Source: Pyronema omphalodes (taxonomy: Eukaryota; Ascomycota; Pezizomycetes; Pezizales; Pyronemataceae). Taken from it: a DNA stretch of 64,000 nt. The position numbers were made by a program, and so were the translations under genes. This document shows positions 16,874 to 28,167 of this stretch, piece by piece (position 1 is the stretch's first letter; each line of letters begins with the position of its first letter). Location: positions 186,001 through 250,000 of the forward strand of contig JAJJXM010000053.1 of assembly GCA_024516155.1 (NCBI GenBank), in the 5' to 3' direction. The notes under the pieces were generated by a model. That model searched no databases. It saw nothing but the letters and a program-made list of their open reading frames with translations, and was not told the DNA's origin.

Positions 16874-19800
16874 ATGGCTCAGAATGACCATCTCGACGTC
16901 GCCGGGGCGTCGGATACACAGCAACGACGCAGCAAGAGCCCGTCCAAGAAGCGGAAAGCCCAGGCCACCGACAGTCTACCACCGTCCTACGACGAGGCCG
17001 TCGCATCGGCACCACCACCACAGAAGGCTGCGAGGATTGACGTGCAAGATGTAGACACGGGGGTCAAGGACAATGACATTTTTGGACTGCCGTCTTCAGA
17101 CTACACCATTCTCGTGCTACTAACAATTCTAGCTGTGCTGGTGCGGCTATTTAAGATCTCTCAGCCGTCCAGCGTGGTATTCGACGAGGTCCAGTAAGTT
17201 ACAAAGCTCCGGTGGTGATAACGGATGTGGTGCAATTGCGCAGCGAGCTGACCGGTGTACCTTACATAGCTTCGGTGGCTTCGCGACAAAATACATCAAG
17301 GGCAAATTCTTTATGGACGTACATCCGCCATTGGCAAAGCTATTGATTACACTTGCGGGATGGTTAGCAGACTTTGATGGAAGCTTCGACTTTAAGGAGA
17401 TTGGAAAGGACTATATCGCGTCAGGTGTGCCATACGTGGCTATGCGCATGTTCCCGGCAGTTTGCGGTATCTTAGTAGTTCCAACTATTTTCCTGACCTT
17501 GAAGGCAGCTGGCTGTTCCACAGCTTCGGCAACTTTGGCGGCGGGACTGATCATCTTCGGTGAGTGGTACAAAGAGCTCGCGTCAGATGAAAGCTAATCG
17601 CGGGTAGATAATGCATTGGCCACCCAATCTCGTCTTATCCTTCTCGATGCCCCGCTGGTCATCTTTACCGCTCTTACTGGACTCGCTTGGACTTGTTTCC
17701 TTAACATTCATGAACAGGGCCACAAGGAAGCTTTCTCCTTTAGCTGGTGGTTCTGGCTTACCTGCACTGGACTTGGACTTGGAGCTACTGCAAGTGTCAA
17801 ATGGGTTGGATTGTTTACCATTGCCTGGGTTGGAAGTTTAACCATTCTCCAGTTGTGGCAGCTTCTAGGTGACACCAAGAATGTCTCTGCCAGCTGCTGG
17901 ATGAAGCACTTTGCTGCTCGTGCTTGGGCTTTGATTGTTATTCCGGTTACCTTTTACATGGCCATGTTTGCAATTCATTTCACCTGTCTCCGTAACCCCG
18001 GAGATGGTGATGGATTCATGTCTACTGAGTTCCAGTCTACCTTGAATTCTCGCGCAATGAAGGATGTTGCCGCAGATGTCGCTTTCGGTTCCAAGATTAC
18101 TATTCGTCACCACAACACCCAGGGTGGTTACCTCCACTCTCATGCAAGCATGTACCCCACTGGATCCAAGCAGCAACAGATTACTCTTTACCCCCACAAG
18201 GATGAGAACAATGTTTGGTTCTTGGAGAACCAGACCTACCCCGATGGAGGTGTTGGAATCAGCGGTTTCGATGAGATGGACCCCGTCTGGGTTCAGGACG
18301 GAGCTATCATTAAGCTTTACCACATCGCCACTGACCGCCGTCTTCACTCTCACGACCACCGCCCACCTGTTACCGAGGCAGACTGGCAAAATGAGGTTTC
18401 CGCCTACGGATACAAGGGGTTTGAAGGTGATGCCAACGATATGTTCCGTATTGAGATTGTCAAGAAACTTTCCGAGGGGCCCATCGCCAAGGAGCGTGTT
18501 CGCACTATTCAGACCAAGTTCAGATTGATTCACACTATGACTGGATGTGTTCTTTTCTCTCACAAGGTTAAGCTTCCCGCCTGGGGATTCGAGCAGCAGG
18601 AGGTTACTTGCGCCAAGGGAGCCACTCTCCCCAACTCTATCTGGTACATTGAGTCCAACGACCACCCCAAGCTTGACCAGACTGCCGAGCGTGTCAATTA
18701 CTACCGTCCTGGATTCTTCGGAAAGTTCTGGGAGCTCCAGAAGGTCATGTGGAAGACCAATGCCGGACTTGTCGAGTCTCACGCTTGGGACTCCCGCCCC
18801 CAATCTTGGCCCATTCTCCGCCGTGGTATCAACTTCTGGGGTAAAGACAACCGTCAGGTCTACCTTATTGGTAACCCTCTCATCTGGTGGACCTCCACCG
18901 CCGCTGTTGCTCTCTACCTTGCCTTCAAGGGATTCGCCGTTCTCAGATGGCAGCGCGGATACAAGGACTATGCCGTCACCAACTTCCGCCGTTTTGACTA
19001 CGAAGTCGGTGTCGCCGTTCTTGCTTGGGCTTTCCACTACTTCCCCTTCTTCTTGATGCAGCGTCAGCTTTTCTTGCACCACTACCTCCCTGCCCTTTAC
19101 TTTGCTGTGGTTGCGCTTGCTCAGGTCTTTGACTTTGTTGCGTTCCGTATCAAGGCTCTTGGGTTGAAGCAACTTCCTCTTCTCGGATGGTCCATGGCTG
19201 TTTCTTTCCTTGCTCTCTCTGCTGTTGTCTACGGACTCTACTCTCCTCTTGTCTATGGAAACCCCTGGACCAAGTCCAGCTGCAAGCAAGTTAAGCTTTT
19301 CGAGACCTGGGACTGGGACTGCAACCAATTCCTTGACAGCTACTCCGACTACAGCTCTGCCAGCCATGCTCCTGCCGCCGCCGTTCCCACCGTTGCTTCT
19401 GTTGCCGCCCCCGTCGTTCCCGTCCAGGAGCAGGTTATCCAGCAGCAGCAGGTTCAACAACCCATCGTCCAGCAACCTGTTGTTCAGCAGCCCGTTGTTC
19501 AGCAGGAAATTCCTGCCGTCGTTGAGGAGCCTGAGTCCATGGTTACTTCTCCCCCCATGGAGAACGTCGTGATTGGAACCGAGGAGACCGTCGAGTACCG
19601 CGACCAGGATGGAAACCTTCTCGACCCTGAGCAGGTCAAGGCCCTTGAAGGAAAGGTCAATTTTGAGACTAAATACGAAACCCGTTACCGTGTTGTCGAC
19701 AACCCCAACGAGCTTGCCGAGGGATCCAACGTTATTGTTCTTGAGAAGGATGCTTCCGCTCCCCAGGAGATCCCTGCCGATGGCGCTGCTGAGCCCGAGA

Positions 19801-20537
19801 TTTTGGAGCGCACTGTCTGGATTGATGACAACGGAGTACCTCTTCCCGATGACCAGCAAGATGCCCCCGAGCCTGAGATTAAATCCAGAGTTGTCTACGT
19901 TGATGAGTATGGATACCCTCTTCCTGACTCTGAGCAGGAGGGCTACGTCGAGCCCCAGGGAACGGGAATGGAGGAAGTTGAGGCCCCTACTGCTCCTGTT
20001 GCTGCTGAGGTCCAGACAACCACCGACGAGCCTGCTGAGGCTGCTACCCCCGAGCCTGCTATTGAGGCTAAGGAGGTTAAGCAGCAGGTCCAGCCCGAGG
20101 AGGTCGAGCCCGAGACTGTTACCGTCGTTAAGGAGGAGCCTATTATCGTCACTAAGACCGTTGAGGTTGAGGAGCCAGAAACTGTTATTCACACTGTGGA
20201 GGTTGAGGAACCCAAGACCGTGACTGTTGAAGTCCAGGAGGAACCCAAGGTTGTGACGGTCGAAGTTGAGGAGCCCAAGACTGTAACAGTTTACGACGAG
20301 ACCGAGCCGGAGGTTGAGACAGTGACTGTGGAGGTCGAGGTTGAGGCCACTGAGGAGCCTGTTGCTTCTAAGGAAGCTGAGCCTGAGACTGCCGAGGCCG
20401 CTGAGGTCGAGGTTCCCGCTGTTGAGGAGGTTAAGGCTCCTGTTGAGGAGAAAACCGTTCCTGTCGTTGAAAAGGCTGAAACTAAGGCCGAGCCAGAGGC
20501 TGTTGCCGAGGCTGCCCCTGTTAAAGAGGAGTTGTAG
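16874..20537 (+). CDS. PMT1: Protein O-mannosyltransferase, Pmt1 subfamily
   Basis: ER-membrane enzyme that transfers mannose from dolichyl-phosphate mannose to Ser/Thr of secretory proteins. In yeast Pmt1 works as a heterodimer with Pmt2. Exons 16874-17193, 17270-17559 and 17608-20537 give 1179 residues. The first luminal loop has the catalytic Asp-Glu at 104-105 in FDEVHFGGF, restored exactly by the 76-nt intron. Many hydrophobic segments follow. MIR domains lie at about 364-555 (GGYLHSHASMYPTGSKQQQ, LHSHDHRPPV, GCVLFSHKVKLPAWGFEQQE). The last membrane segments end at NPWTKSSCKQVKLFETWDWD. After about residue 780 comes a 400-residue tail unlike yeast Pmt1. It is first Gln/Val/Pro-rich, then acidic with tandem motifs such as VEVEEPKTVT and DDNGVPLPDDQQ. 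Codon bias is strong. Confidence 0.95.
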
Positions 20538-21829
20538 AGACGTAGGCAAAACAATATGTAATACGATTCAAGAGGGACTTTTAAAACGCACATCCCCCCC
20601 AACACACACACCACACTACTTCTTTGATGCATTCTATCTAAAGACACTATGTAGGGAGGAGTTTTTTCTTTTTTCTTTGCCTGTTTTTTTCTTTTTTTCT
20701 TGTCGGCCTTTATTTGTTTTTGTGTTTTTTTGCGGTTTCTGTTTTTTTTTTTTTTCACAATAACTTGTATGTATTTTATTTTAGGTTTGGATGAGGGGAT
20801 GTGGTTGATGATTGTGAGGATTTTGAGGTGCTTTTTTTTTTATCATTGCCCCAAATGATAAGCCTCGATAAATTGAGATGAAAGAAAGAAGGAAAGAAAG
20901 AAAGAAAGAAAGAAAGAATAAAGATTCTCTGATTTTCATGAATGAAATGATGTGGTGTGGTGTGGTGTGATGCCATGTGATTGTGAGTATGGGTGTGAGT
21001 GTGATTGTGATTGTGAGTGTGAGTGTGAGTGTGAGTGTGGGTTGTGGGTGTGAGTCTGGGTGTGATTTCTTGTGAAACTAGGAACTAGGAACCAGGAACC
21101 AGGAACTACTTGTGCCTAAAGTTGGTAGCGCTGTTAGGCACGAGTAGAATTTATTCATTTATCCATTTTTTTATTTTCTGGCGACATGATGTATGTAATT
21201 GATAATTGAGTGGTTGAGTGAGTGACTAGACATGATTGTACTTCGTAACATCATAACACCGATGAGGGAAATTATTAACCTCCTACCGAGGCTCCCCGTG
21301 GATTTGGAAGGATGGATGAGCAGGGATATAAGTGATGTGGGCGATTGTTTTGAATGGGATGAGTTCTTGTTGCTCTGGATTTTAGTTGATGGGTAGTTGG
21401 GGGTTTGATGAAGGGTAGGGTTGCGAGGTGGGATGGTTGTGGGTTGTGGGTTATGGGTTATGGAGTTGTGGGTTATGGGTTATGGAGTTGGTGGGGTGAT
21501 TGGGTGATGGTTATGATGGTTATGATGGTTATGATGGTTATGATGGTTATGATGGTTATGATGGTTATGATGGTTATGATGGTTATGATGGTTATGATGG
21601 TTATGATGGTTATGATGGTTATGATGGTTATGATGGTTATGATGGTTATGATGGTTATGATGGAGGTTGGAATGGTCATGTGTCATCACTCGAAAGATTG
21701 CTTGATAATTATTCCGGGTTTCCCTCCCCTTAGGCACAACCCAAAAAGTACAATCATATATACACACATATATTACATCCCTATCCCCTCATCCCCTCAG
21801 TTTCCAGCAAAATTCTCCACCATCTTCCT
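20538..21829. other. Convergent spacer between PMT1 and the EGF gene
   Basis: 3'-to-3' spacer made largely of simple sequence: T-rich tracts (20660-20760), (GAAA)n at about 20881-20918, GTGTGA-type repeats at 20950-21065, and the 9-base array at 21509-21663. No gene is seen. Confidence 0.7.
21509..21663. repeat. 9-base minisatellite (GGTTATGAT)n, about 17 copies
   Basis: Near-perfect copies of a 9-base unit. Because 9 is a multiple of 3 it stays open in several frames (Met-Val-Met, Gly-Tyr-Asp and others), producing apparent 70-200 codon frames that are artefacts. Confidence 0.95.
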
Positions 21830-23984
21830 CTACCCACTCATCCCCTTCGCCACACCTCCTGTGGAATTACCATCCAAAACCACCCTGCGATCATCCAACA
21901 CAATAACCGCATCTCCACTAGTAACATTCCCAGAATCCACACCGCTTCTAAATGTCGCATCTAGATCCAGCCTTGCTTTATCAGCTGTGCTCAAACCCTT
22001 GTTTTGGGCGATAAATAGTACTGCTACTCGAGCGAAGTCTAGTGTGTCTTGATTTAAGTCTACGCTGCTGGTGGGGGTTTGTGAGGGGGTGGTTGAACCT
22101 GATGATGTTGCTGTGATGGATGTTGACGTTAACGTTGGCGTCGGCGTCGTGGGTGTGGGTGTGGGTGTAGCTGCTGCTAATGTAAGAGCAGAAGTATCGG
22201 GAATTTGTATTTGCCTCTGGTGCAATCCCGCTCCTATTCCTTCTTCCCGTTCCCTTTTCCGTATCCCTCTCGACCTGCGTATCTTTACTCCTATTTCCCC
22301 CATCCATCGTTTCCTCGCCTCCAACCCTGTTTTACCCACAATATTAACCAACGCATTCATAGCCGCACACCCAACATTCCCCCTCGAAAACACCGCCATC
22401 AACAACCCCACATCCAACTGGATCCCATAACTACCCTCCGCCATTTCCAACAACCTCGGTAACGCCGATCCAATAGTAATATTTTCCCTATCCTTTGTAT
22501 TAAACGCCACACAAGCATTCGTAGCCGGCACTGTACATTGATCCCCCGTGAACCCATTGATGCATACACAACCACAGAAGTTAGTTGTAGCGATATTTTC
22601 CCCTCCGTTTGAGCAGGGATTGCTTTTTCTGCATTTTGTCATTAGTTCTAAACGTGCTGAAGCGGCGTTGGATTTCGAGATGGAGACAAGTTGTACAGGG
22701 ACTATAACTGCGATGGTGATGATGACGATAGCAAGGAGGACCAGGACTATAAAAGCCCAGACTGGAAGACCGAAAATACGACGTTGGGAGGGTGTAATAG
22801 AAGGGGAAGCAGCTGGGATGAACCAATTACTTTGGCGGCCACGACCTGGAGCTGGGAAGGCGGCCAGGATATCAGAGATGCTGTCGGTGTCGTTGCGATA
22901 AGCTATGTGTTGATGTCAGTATTTTTGTTTTCGGGATCAGAGGAGGATAGAAGGAATTACTGGAATCACGATTAGTTCCGTTTCCGCCCATGGTTCCAAT
23001 TCCACTGGATCTACGCCCCCATGCAAGACTTCCTGGTCGACCGGTTTCTAGGGCTGCTGCTAGCTTGGTTGCTCGCCGGATTAGATCAGGGAGACTTGTA
23101 AGACTACCGCGGGCTTCTGCATCCCGTACTGCATCTATGTTGAGCCTTGGGGGTCTTCTGGAATTTCTTTCAGGTCGTCGAGTGATGGATTGTGGATCAT
23201 CAGTTGATGGTAATTCATTTGTCGTTGCAGATACGGCTAGGTTTGCCTCAATACCCCCAGTGTTGTTATCGATAGGAGAATTTGAAGCGGAGGATTTAGA
23301 AACTGGAGTAGCAGACTGCTGTGGAGTCGAAGAATTGGACCGTCGTGGACCTTTAATATCCGTCAAAGCAGCCTTCTGTTTCCTTCCCAAACTTGCTTGA
23401 CGAACTAATCCATCACCTTGTATACCATGAATTTCTCCATCGTCTTCTATTGCTATACCAATTTCTTCCAATTCCTCAGGAGAGGAATCTACTGGACCTG
23501 GTTCTTCCCATTTTGTAGGAATTGCAGAGGATGAAGCGTAGCTTTCGTGTCTACTACCCGGTTCTTCGGGGATAGGAGAAACCTGCACTGTTTGCTGGGA
23601 ATAATAGCTTGAAGCTGCTCTTCTTGATGAAGGGGGAGGATTGGGAGCGAGCCGTTTTGGAGGTGCTAGGGAATCGCTGCCGCTGTTGCTGGGGTCGAAG
23701 CCGATATAGATACTGCGCTCGCTTTGCATTGAGGGGCGGTTTGGGTCGGAGGAGGATGGTAGGCTAGGCCTTGGGGGCCGGACTGGAGCATTGGCGGAGA
23801 TTGGGATACCTGATCCCGATGAAGATATACGGGGTTGTTGGGATGGCGAAGGTAATTGAGGTACTGGGCGGAGTGGGTAGGTGAAGTTGCGGGATTGAGG
23901 CCTCGGATTGGATTCTTCGGGAGTTGGATCGAGTCGACGATTGTTGGCGCCGATGGAATTGAGGCCACCGGGACGTTTTGACAT
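21830..23984 (-). CDS. Single-pass membrane protein with EGF-like domain
   Basis: A 698-residue fungal protein of unknown function. Exons are 23984-22961 and 22902-21830, with a 58-nt intron (GTAATT...CATAG). The N-terminal 385 residues are Pro/Ser/Arg-rich and include LNIDAVRDAEARGSLTSLPD, a motif conserved in fungal relatives as I remember them. A hydrophobic segment spans about 386-410 (LPVWAFIVLVLLAIVIITIA). Then comes an EGF-like module, 432-464, with Cys at 432, 438, 451, 453, 455 and 464 (CSNGGENI, CGCVCINGFTGDQC). A Thr/Pro stretch (about 560-610) that could be O-glycosylated precedes the C-terminus. Inferred topology: cytosolic N-terminus, extracellular EGF domain. The start is the ATG at 23984; further upstream the frame has only TTG. 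A degraded copy of its 3' end lies at 41222-41640. Confidence 0.87.
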
Positions 23985-25243
23985 GGTGAGGAAGGGTTGC
24001 TTAGGTGGTGAGCAGGTGAGCAAGCTGCGCTCGAAGGTCTATGATGTGGTGTTGTGTTTATTTAACCGCTCAGCGGTATGTGAATGCTTCCAGGTCGTGA
24101 TCTGCGTATTTATTTCGTATTGTCCAGGTTCAGGATATTCAATAACCCTTTTGTACAACAATTTATTCTTTTTTTCGGGAACCGAATTCAGAAGCGAGTT
24201 TGTATCTTTCGTTCGCAAGTTGCAACCTATTTCGAGATCGACTCGTGGTAAACCTGCCCGGTGTAATGGTGATAATGATAGAAACGAATGTAGCTTGGGA
24301 ACCCCCAAATAAAAAGAACGAATGACTGAAGAGCCTTAAATAAATCGGAAACGTAATTTGCGGTTGCGCCTCTCAATAATTGTGGTTCATTGGACGATAG
24401 TGCATGAACTCGAGACTTGCTGAGGTCCAGTGAGACCTATTTCTCAAGATGACATGTCAGCCAGCAGAATTCAATGGAGTAGCGAACCTCGAAGTAGCTA
24501 TGAGCGAGGTACAACATATTTCATCAGGACTTTATTACCTTCCACCGCCTCAAAACAACCAGAAATCAGCTGATATTTTTAACTGTGCAGGTAGCCCGAT
24601 GGTTCACAGAATCCAAAAGTGTTTATATTAAAAGATGTTTTGCGATAACCAATTTTCTGGCATCAAGAATAGAGGGGGAAAGAAAGACGCAGCAAGCAAG
24701 TAGACAAACCAGCTGCACGGGGATGCAATAGGATGAAAAGAAAGAGAAATGACATCGGCACAGCGAGATTTCTTTGCAGAGAAAAGGATAAAACAAGGAC
24801 TACGATGCCACTTGCAGCTGCCGTCTCGTCATGTTTTGGTGAAACATACCCCTGCAAAAAAACATCCTCGAACGTTGCTCCTGGTGTTCCAACACTTAAA
24901 ATCCGCAGCGCGCAGCAAGCAGCAAGCATGAAGCGAATAAGAAGCATGAAGCTTGTAAAGCCTGCAGAGTCTGCAGAGCCTGCAAATCCATGGGTTTACG
25001 GAGCCGAAAAATAAAGCGAAGGCGAAATAGAAACCATGGAAGCCGTCCGTATGGTAAAGCGGCGTCGTCTCCGCAATTTTCTCGAACCCATCCGTGCGAG
25101 CTTCCATCTCCCTTTCCCGTTCTTCACTGGCCCTCCCGCATTCCACCTATATAAGGAATTTCTTGGAGCGTTATCGAAGCGTTAAAACCCATGGTTCCTG
25201 AAACCCTCATTAGCGTCATTTTCAGTCCCAATTCCCTTTCTAG
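23985..25243. other. Divergent spacer between EGF gene and small gene
   Basis: Holds the upstream region of the EGF-domain gene. Some open frames (24449-24631, 24733-25014) are plain but have no motif I recognise. Near its right end a TATA-like CTATATAAGG lies at 25147-25156. Confidence 0.5.
25147..25156 (+). promoter_or_regulatory. TATA-like element
   Basis: CTATATAAGG lies about 90 bases before the ATG of the candidate small gene at 25244, a reasonable distance for a fungal core promoter. Confidence 0.4.
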
Positions 25244-25579
25244 ATGCCTCAATATATCCGTTACAAACCTGGTACTCACATCCTACTTCCCCGAATGATC
25301 CAAAGTGGTCATTTACCTTAATCTTTCCTAGGTTTCGAGAGCGAGCCGGAGTTTAATCAAAGTTCCGCACTGTCGCAAGCTGTACTATGGGGTCATGAAG
25401 AGAAGCTCCTAATTATCAAGTGCTCACACTTGCCGAGAAATACATATGTGCGGCAGGAATGCATCGCAGCTACAGCGAGCTTGGCAAAAAATCCAGGCGA
25501 ATCTGACGATGTTGTGTCGAAGATAAAGTTTCATCCTCCATATGTAGGAGGAACCGATCATGCTCATGGTTACATATGA
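25244..25579 (+). CDS. Candidate small spliced gene, 91 residues
   Basis: Exons 25244-25271 and 25332-25579 flank a 60-nt intron (donor GTACTC, branch-like CTTAAT, pyrimidine run, acceptor TCCTAG). Read straight through, the frame has a single TAA, which falls inside the proposed intron; splicing removes it. The product begins MPQYIRYKPGFESEPEF and ends KFHPPYVGGTDHAHGYI. It has no signal peptide or membrane segment and no family I recognise. Support comes from a TATA-like box upstream, good branch and acceptor context and non-repetitive sequence. Against it: small size and no homology evidence. It could also be the decayed or incomplete end of a longer gene. Confidence 0.4.
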
Positions 25580-25835
25580 TACCATGGGTATTCGATAGGG
25601 AGAGACACTTTGACGTAGAGTGCATGCTCTAACTAGTTTGACGTTGTGTTTAACGCGATGGAAGTCAGCAGTTCGCGCGCGGGAGATCGTCCGTAAATCG
25701 CGTGTTCACACTATGATGTGTGTTGGGACTTTGATTCTTTGAACATAAATGAGATAGGTTTTTTTTCCATAAAAATTTGAATAGCTTCTAGGTAAGAATC
25801 ATACATGCCCTCGAGAGTAGTGTGGCCCAGGCAGC

Positions 25836-25912
25836 TTTGTCGAAGATCTATCGAAGATCTATCGAAGCTGTGTCGAAGCTGTGTCGAAGCTGTGTCGAAG
25901 CTGTGTCGAAGA
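25836..25912. repeat. 11-base tandem repeat (TCGAAG + CTGTG/ATCTA)
   Basis: Two units end in ATCTA and four end in CTGTG, so two unit types have been amplified side by side. Confidence 0.85.
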
Positions 25913-28071
25913 CACCATTTTCGTCCTCCCACGTTCCTAAATTCGCTTAACTACGTTTACACAAACAGCTCATTAGGGACTCCCTACAATCCCATCACCG
26001 CTATCAGCAAGAAGGGCCAATTATGTCTCCATTACTTCTCTCTTCTATTCATATTAACCTCGTGGAGAATATACACCATCAACATTCCATCCCTCATCAT
26101 CTAATCGCGCGGGAGATCTACATTGTACTTCTATGTAGGGTATCAAAGCTCGCATCAATCTTGAAGTTCGCATCACCACGCGCCCTAATCTAACCCAAAG
26201 CATTACCGAGCAAAAAAAAAAAAAAAAGTACTCTAATTCCAGACTATATTATGCAACAATAATCCTCTATGCTATTCTACGGTAGGTTGTCCAAGGAAAA
26301 AATATGGTCGATAAATACATCAATTTCCCTTCTCAAAATACATCACCATGATCCATAACTAATCCATAATTCATCCATAACCCCTAAAGAGAATCCAGAA
26401 TCCAGAATCCATCATACAACAAAAATCGAAATCACAATCATAATCAAAATTACAGTACATATACGCGCGCTAATCATCAGCCACCTGTACATATCCAAAA
26501 TTCCTTCCATCGCGCTTATTGCAATCAGGAGCCAGGAGCCAGGAGCCAGAAGTCATCCTACTAGCCCCCAAGCACTACGCACCATCCACTTCACCCTTCA
26601 CCCTTCACCCTTCGCACGAGGCACTACGCACAATCCACCAAGCACAATCCACCACAACACATCGCACATCGCACTGAACACTACGCACTGTTCACATCAC
26701 ACTGACCGAGCATTGATCACCGACCACTAACCATTAATCACTGATGATACTCCTGCCTAAAGATCTTACATAGATAATGACCAGCACCACGAAACAATCA
26801 CATCTCCAAACGCTATGACAATAACTATGACAATAAAGATTATCCAGTCTGTGCAACACACAACGTGTATATCACATGGGAACAAGATCGATTACGTGCT
26901 ATGGTTCAGTTGACTCGGGTTAAGTTCACCGGAATTACATCATTGTAGCTATTAGCTAGGTTGGTGGGTTGATGGTGGATGGCGGGGGGATGGGGAGGTA
27001 AGTGGGGAGGGAGTGTTATGTCTGTGCGAACTTTGAACTTTGAACTTTGAACTTTGGATTTTAAGTTTCGAACTTTGGGATGAGGGATAAGGTTTATTTG
27101 ATTTGATTTGATTAGGCTGGGGTTTGGCTGAGGTTTAAGTTTCCCAGTTGAAGACGATAATTAAAAAATCAAAATTATAACCAAAAATCCCAAATGCAGT
27201 TAAGATGATTAATATCGTCTTATACACCATTGTATCGCGTTTCTGTTTTCGATTAAAAAATTTTTTTTTTGAACATTTCATCTCATCTCATCTCATCTCT
27301 ACATATTCAATATATCTTTTTCTTTTCCAAAAAAAAAAGAAGAAAGAAAAATAAAATAAAAGGAAAAATAAAAAACAAAAAGAAAACGAAAAAGAAAAAG
27401 GAAAAAAAAAACGGCCATATTATTTTTAAGTTAATTATCTTATTTTCAGTTTCCAGTAATTTCAGTAATTTCAGTTTTTTCAGCATCCAAATCTATAAAT
27501 ATAATATCATCACCATCACCCATATCACCCATATCACCATATCACTGAGTCCTTTCAAACCGCAAAAAAAAAAAGAAAAGCCGAAAACATAAAACATAAA
27601 AAAAAAAAAGTAAAAAACATCAAGAGACATAACGAATCAATGAACCAGCCAAAAAAAAAAGAGAAGAAAAGAGAAAAAGAAATACACCTCCCTTATGTAA
27701 ACCAACACCAATACCAACAAACACCAAATAATACCAACACCAATACCAATACCACTAAACACTTACATATATGTACTCGCAGAACACCTGGCGAGATGAA
27801 CAGAAAGGAAAACAGAAAGTGTTACAAGAACAAGAAGAAATGAAAAAGCAAAAAAAAAGAGATATTACACACTTTGAGAAGAGTAAAAAAAAAGGGTATG
27901 TAACTGCAACTAATGGATATCAGTTATACGTAAAAGTCAAAAAAAAACAAGGACATAAAACAATTGCTCTAGAGGGAGAATTGTTCTCTAGTAACATTAA
28001 TGATAAAAAAAAACAAAAAAATAACAAGCATTTTCAATCATCAATTCCACACACCATAAACTCAATAATCA

Positions 28072-28073
28072 AT

Positions 28074-28118
<45 letters not shown>
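28072..28118. repeat. (AATC)n tetranucleotide array
   Basis: About eleven copies of AATC, ending about 50 bases from the ERF2 stop codon and so probably within the ERF2 3' flank or UTR. Confidence 0.9.
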
Positions 28119-28120
<2 letters not shown>

Positions 28121-28167
28121 AGGAAAAGAAAAAAAATTACGTATAATATTAGTGCAATACCGGCTCA

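Larger units (their letters stand above)
25580..28167. other. Intergenic spacer, small gene to ERF2
   Basis: No supported gene. It holds an 11-base tandem repeat at 25836-25912, direct repeats near 26530 and 26590, a GAACTTT repeat near 27028-27055, and A-rich low-complexity DNA from 27270 to 28140. This runs up to the 3' end of ERF2. Confidence 0.6.

Noticed and set aside
17865..20549. 894-codon open frame antisense to PMT1
   Set aside because: Ser/Leu/Gly/Asn-rich shadow produced by strong codon bias on the sense strand; no start context, splice logic or family resemblance. The same holds for the antisense frames in MET3 (14493-15650) and SSZ1 (60701-61708).
21405..22052. 215-codon plus-strand frame rich in MVMMVMM
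   Set aside because: Created by the 9-base GGTTATGAT array and running into the antisense of the EGF gene.
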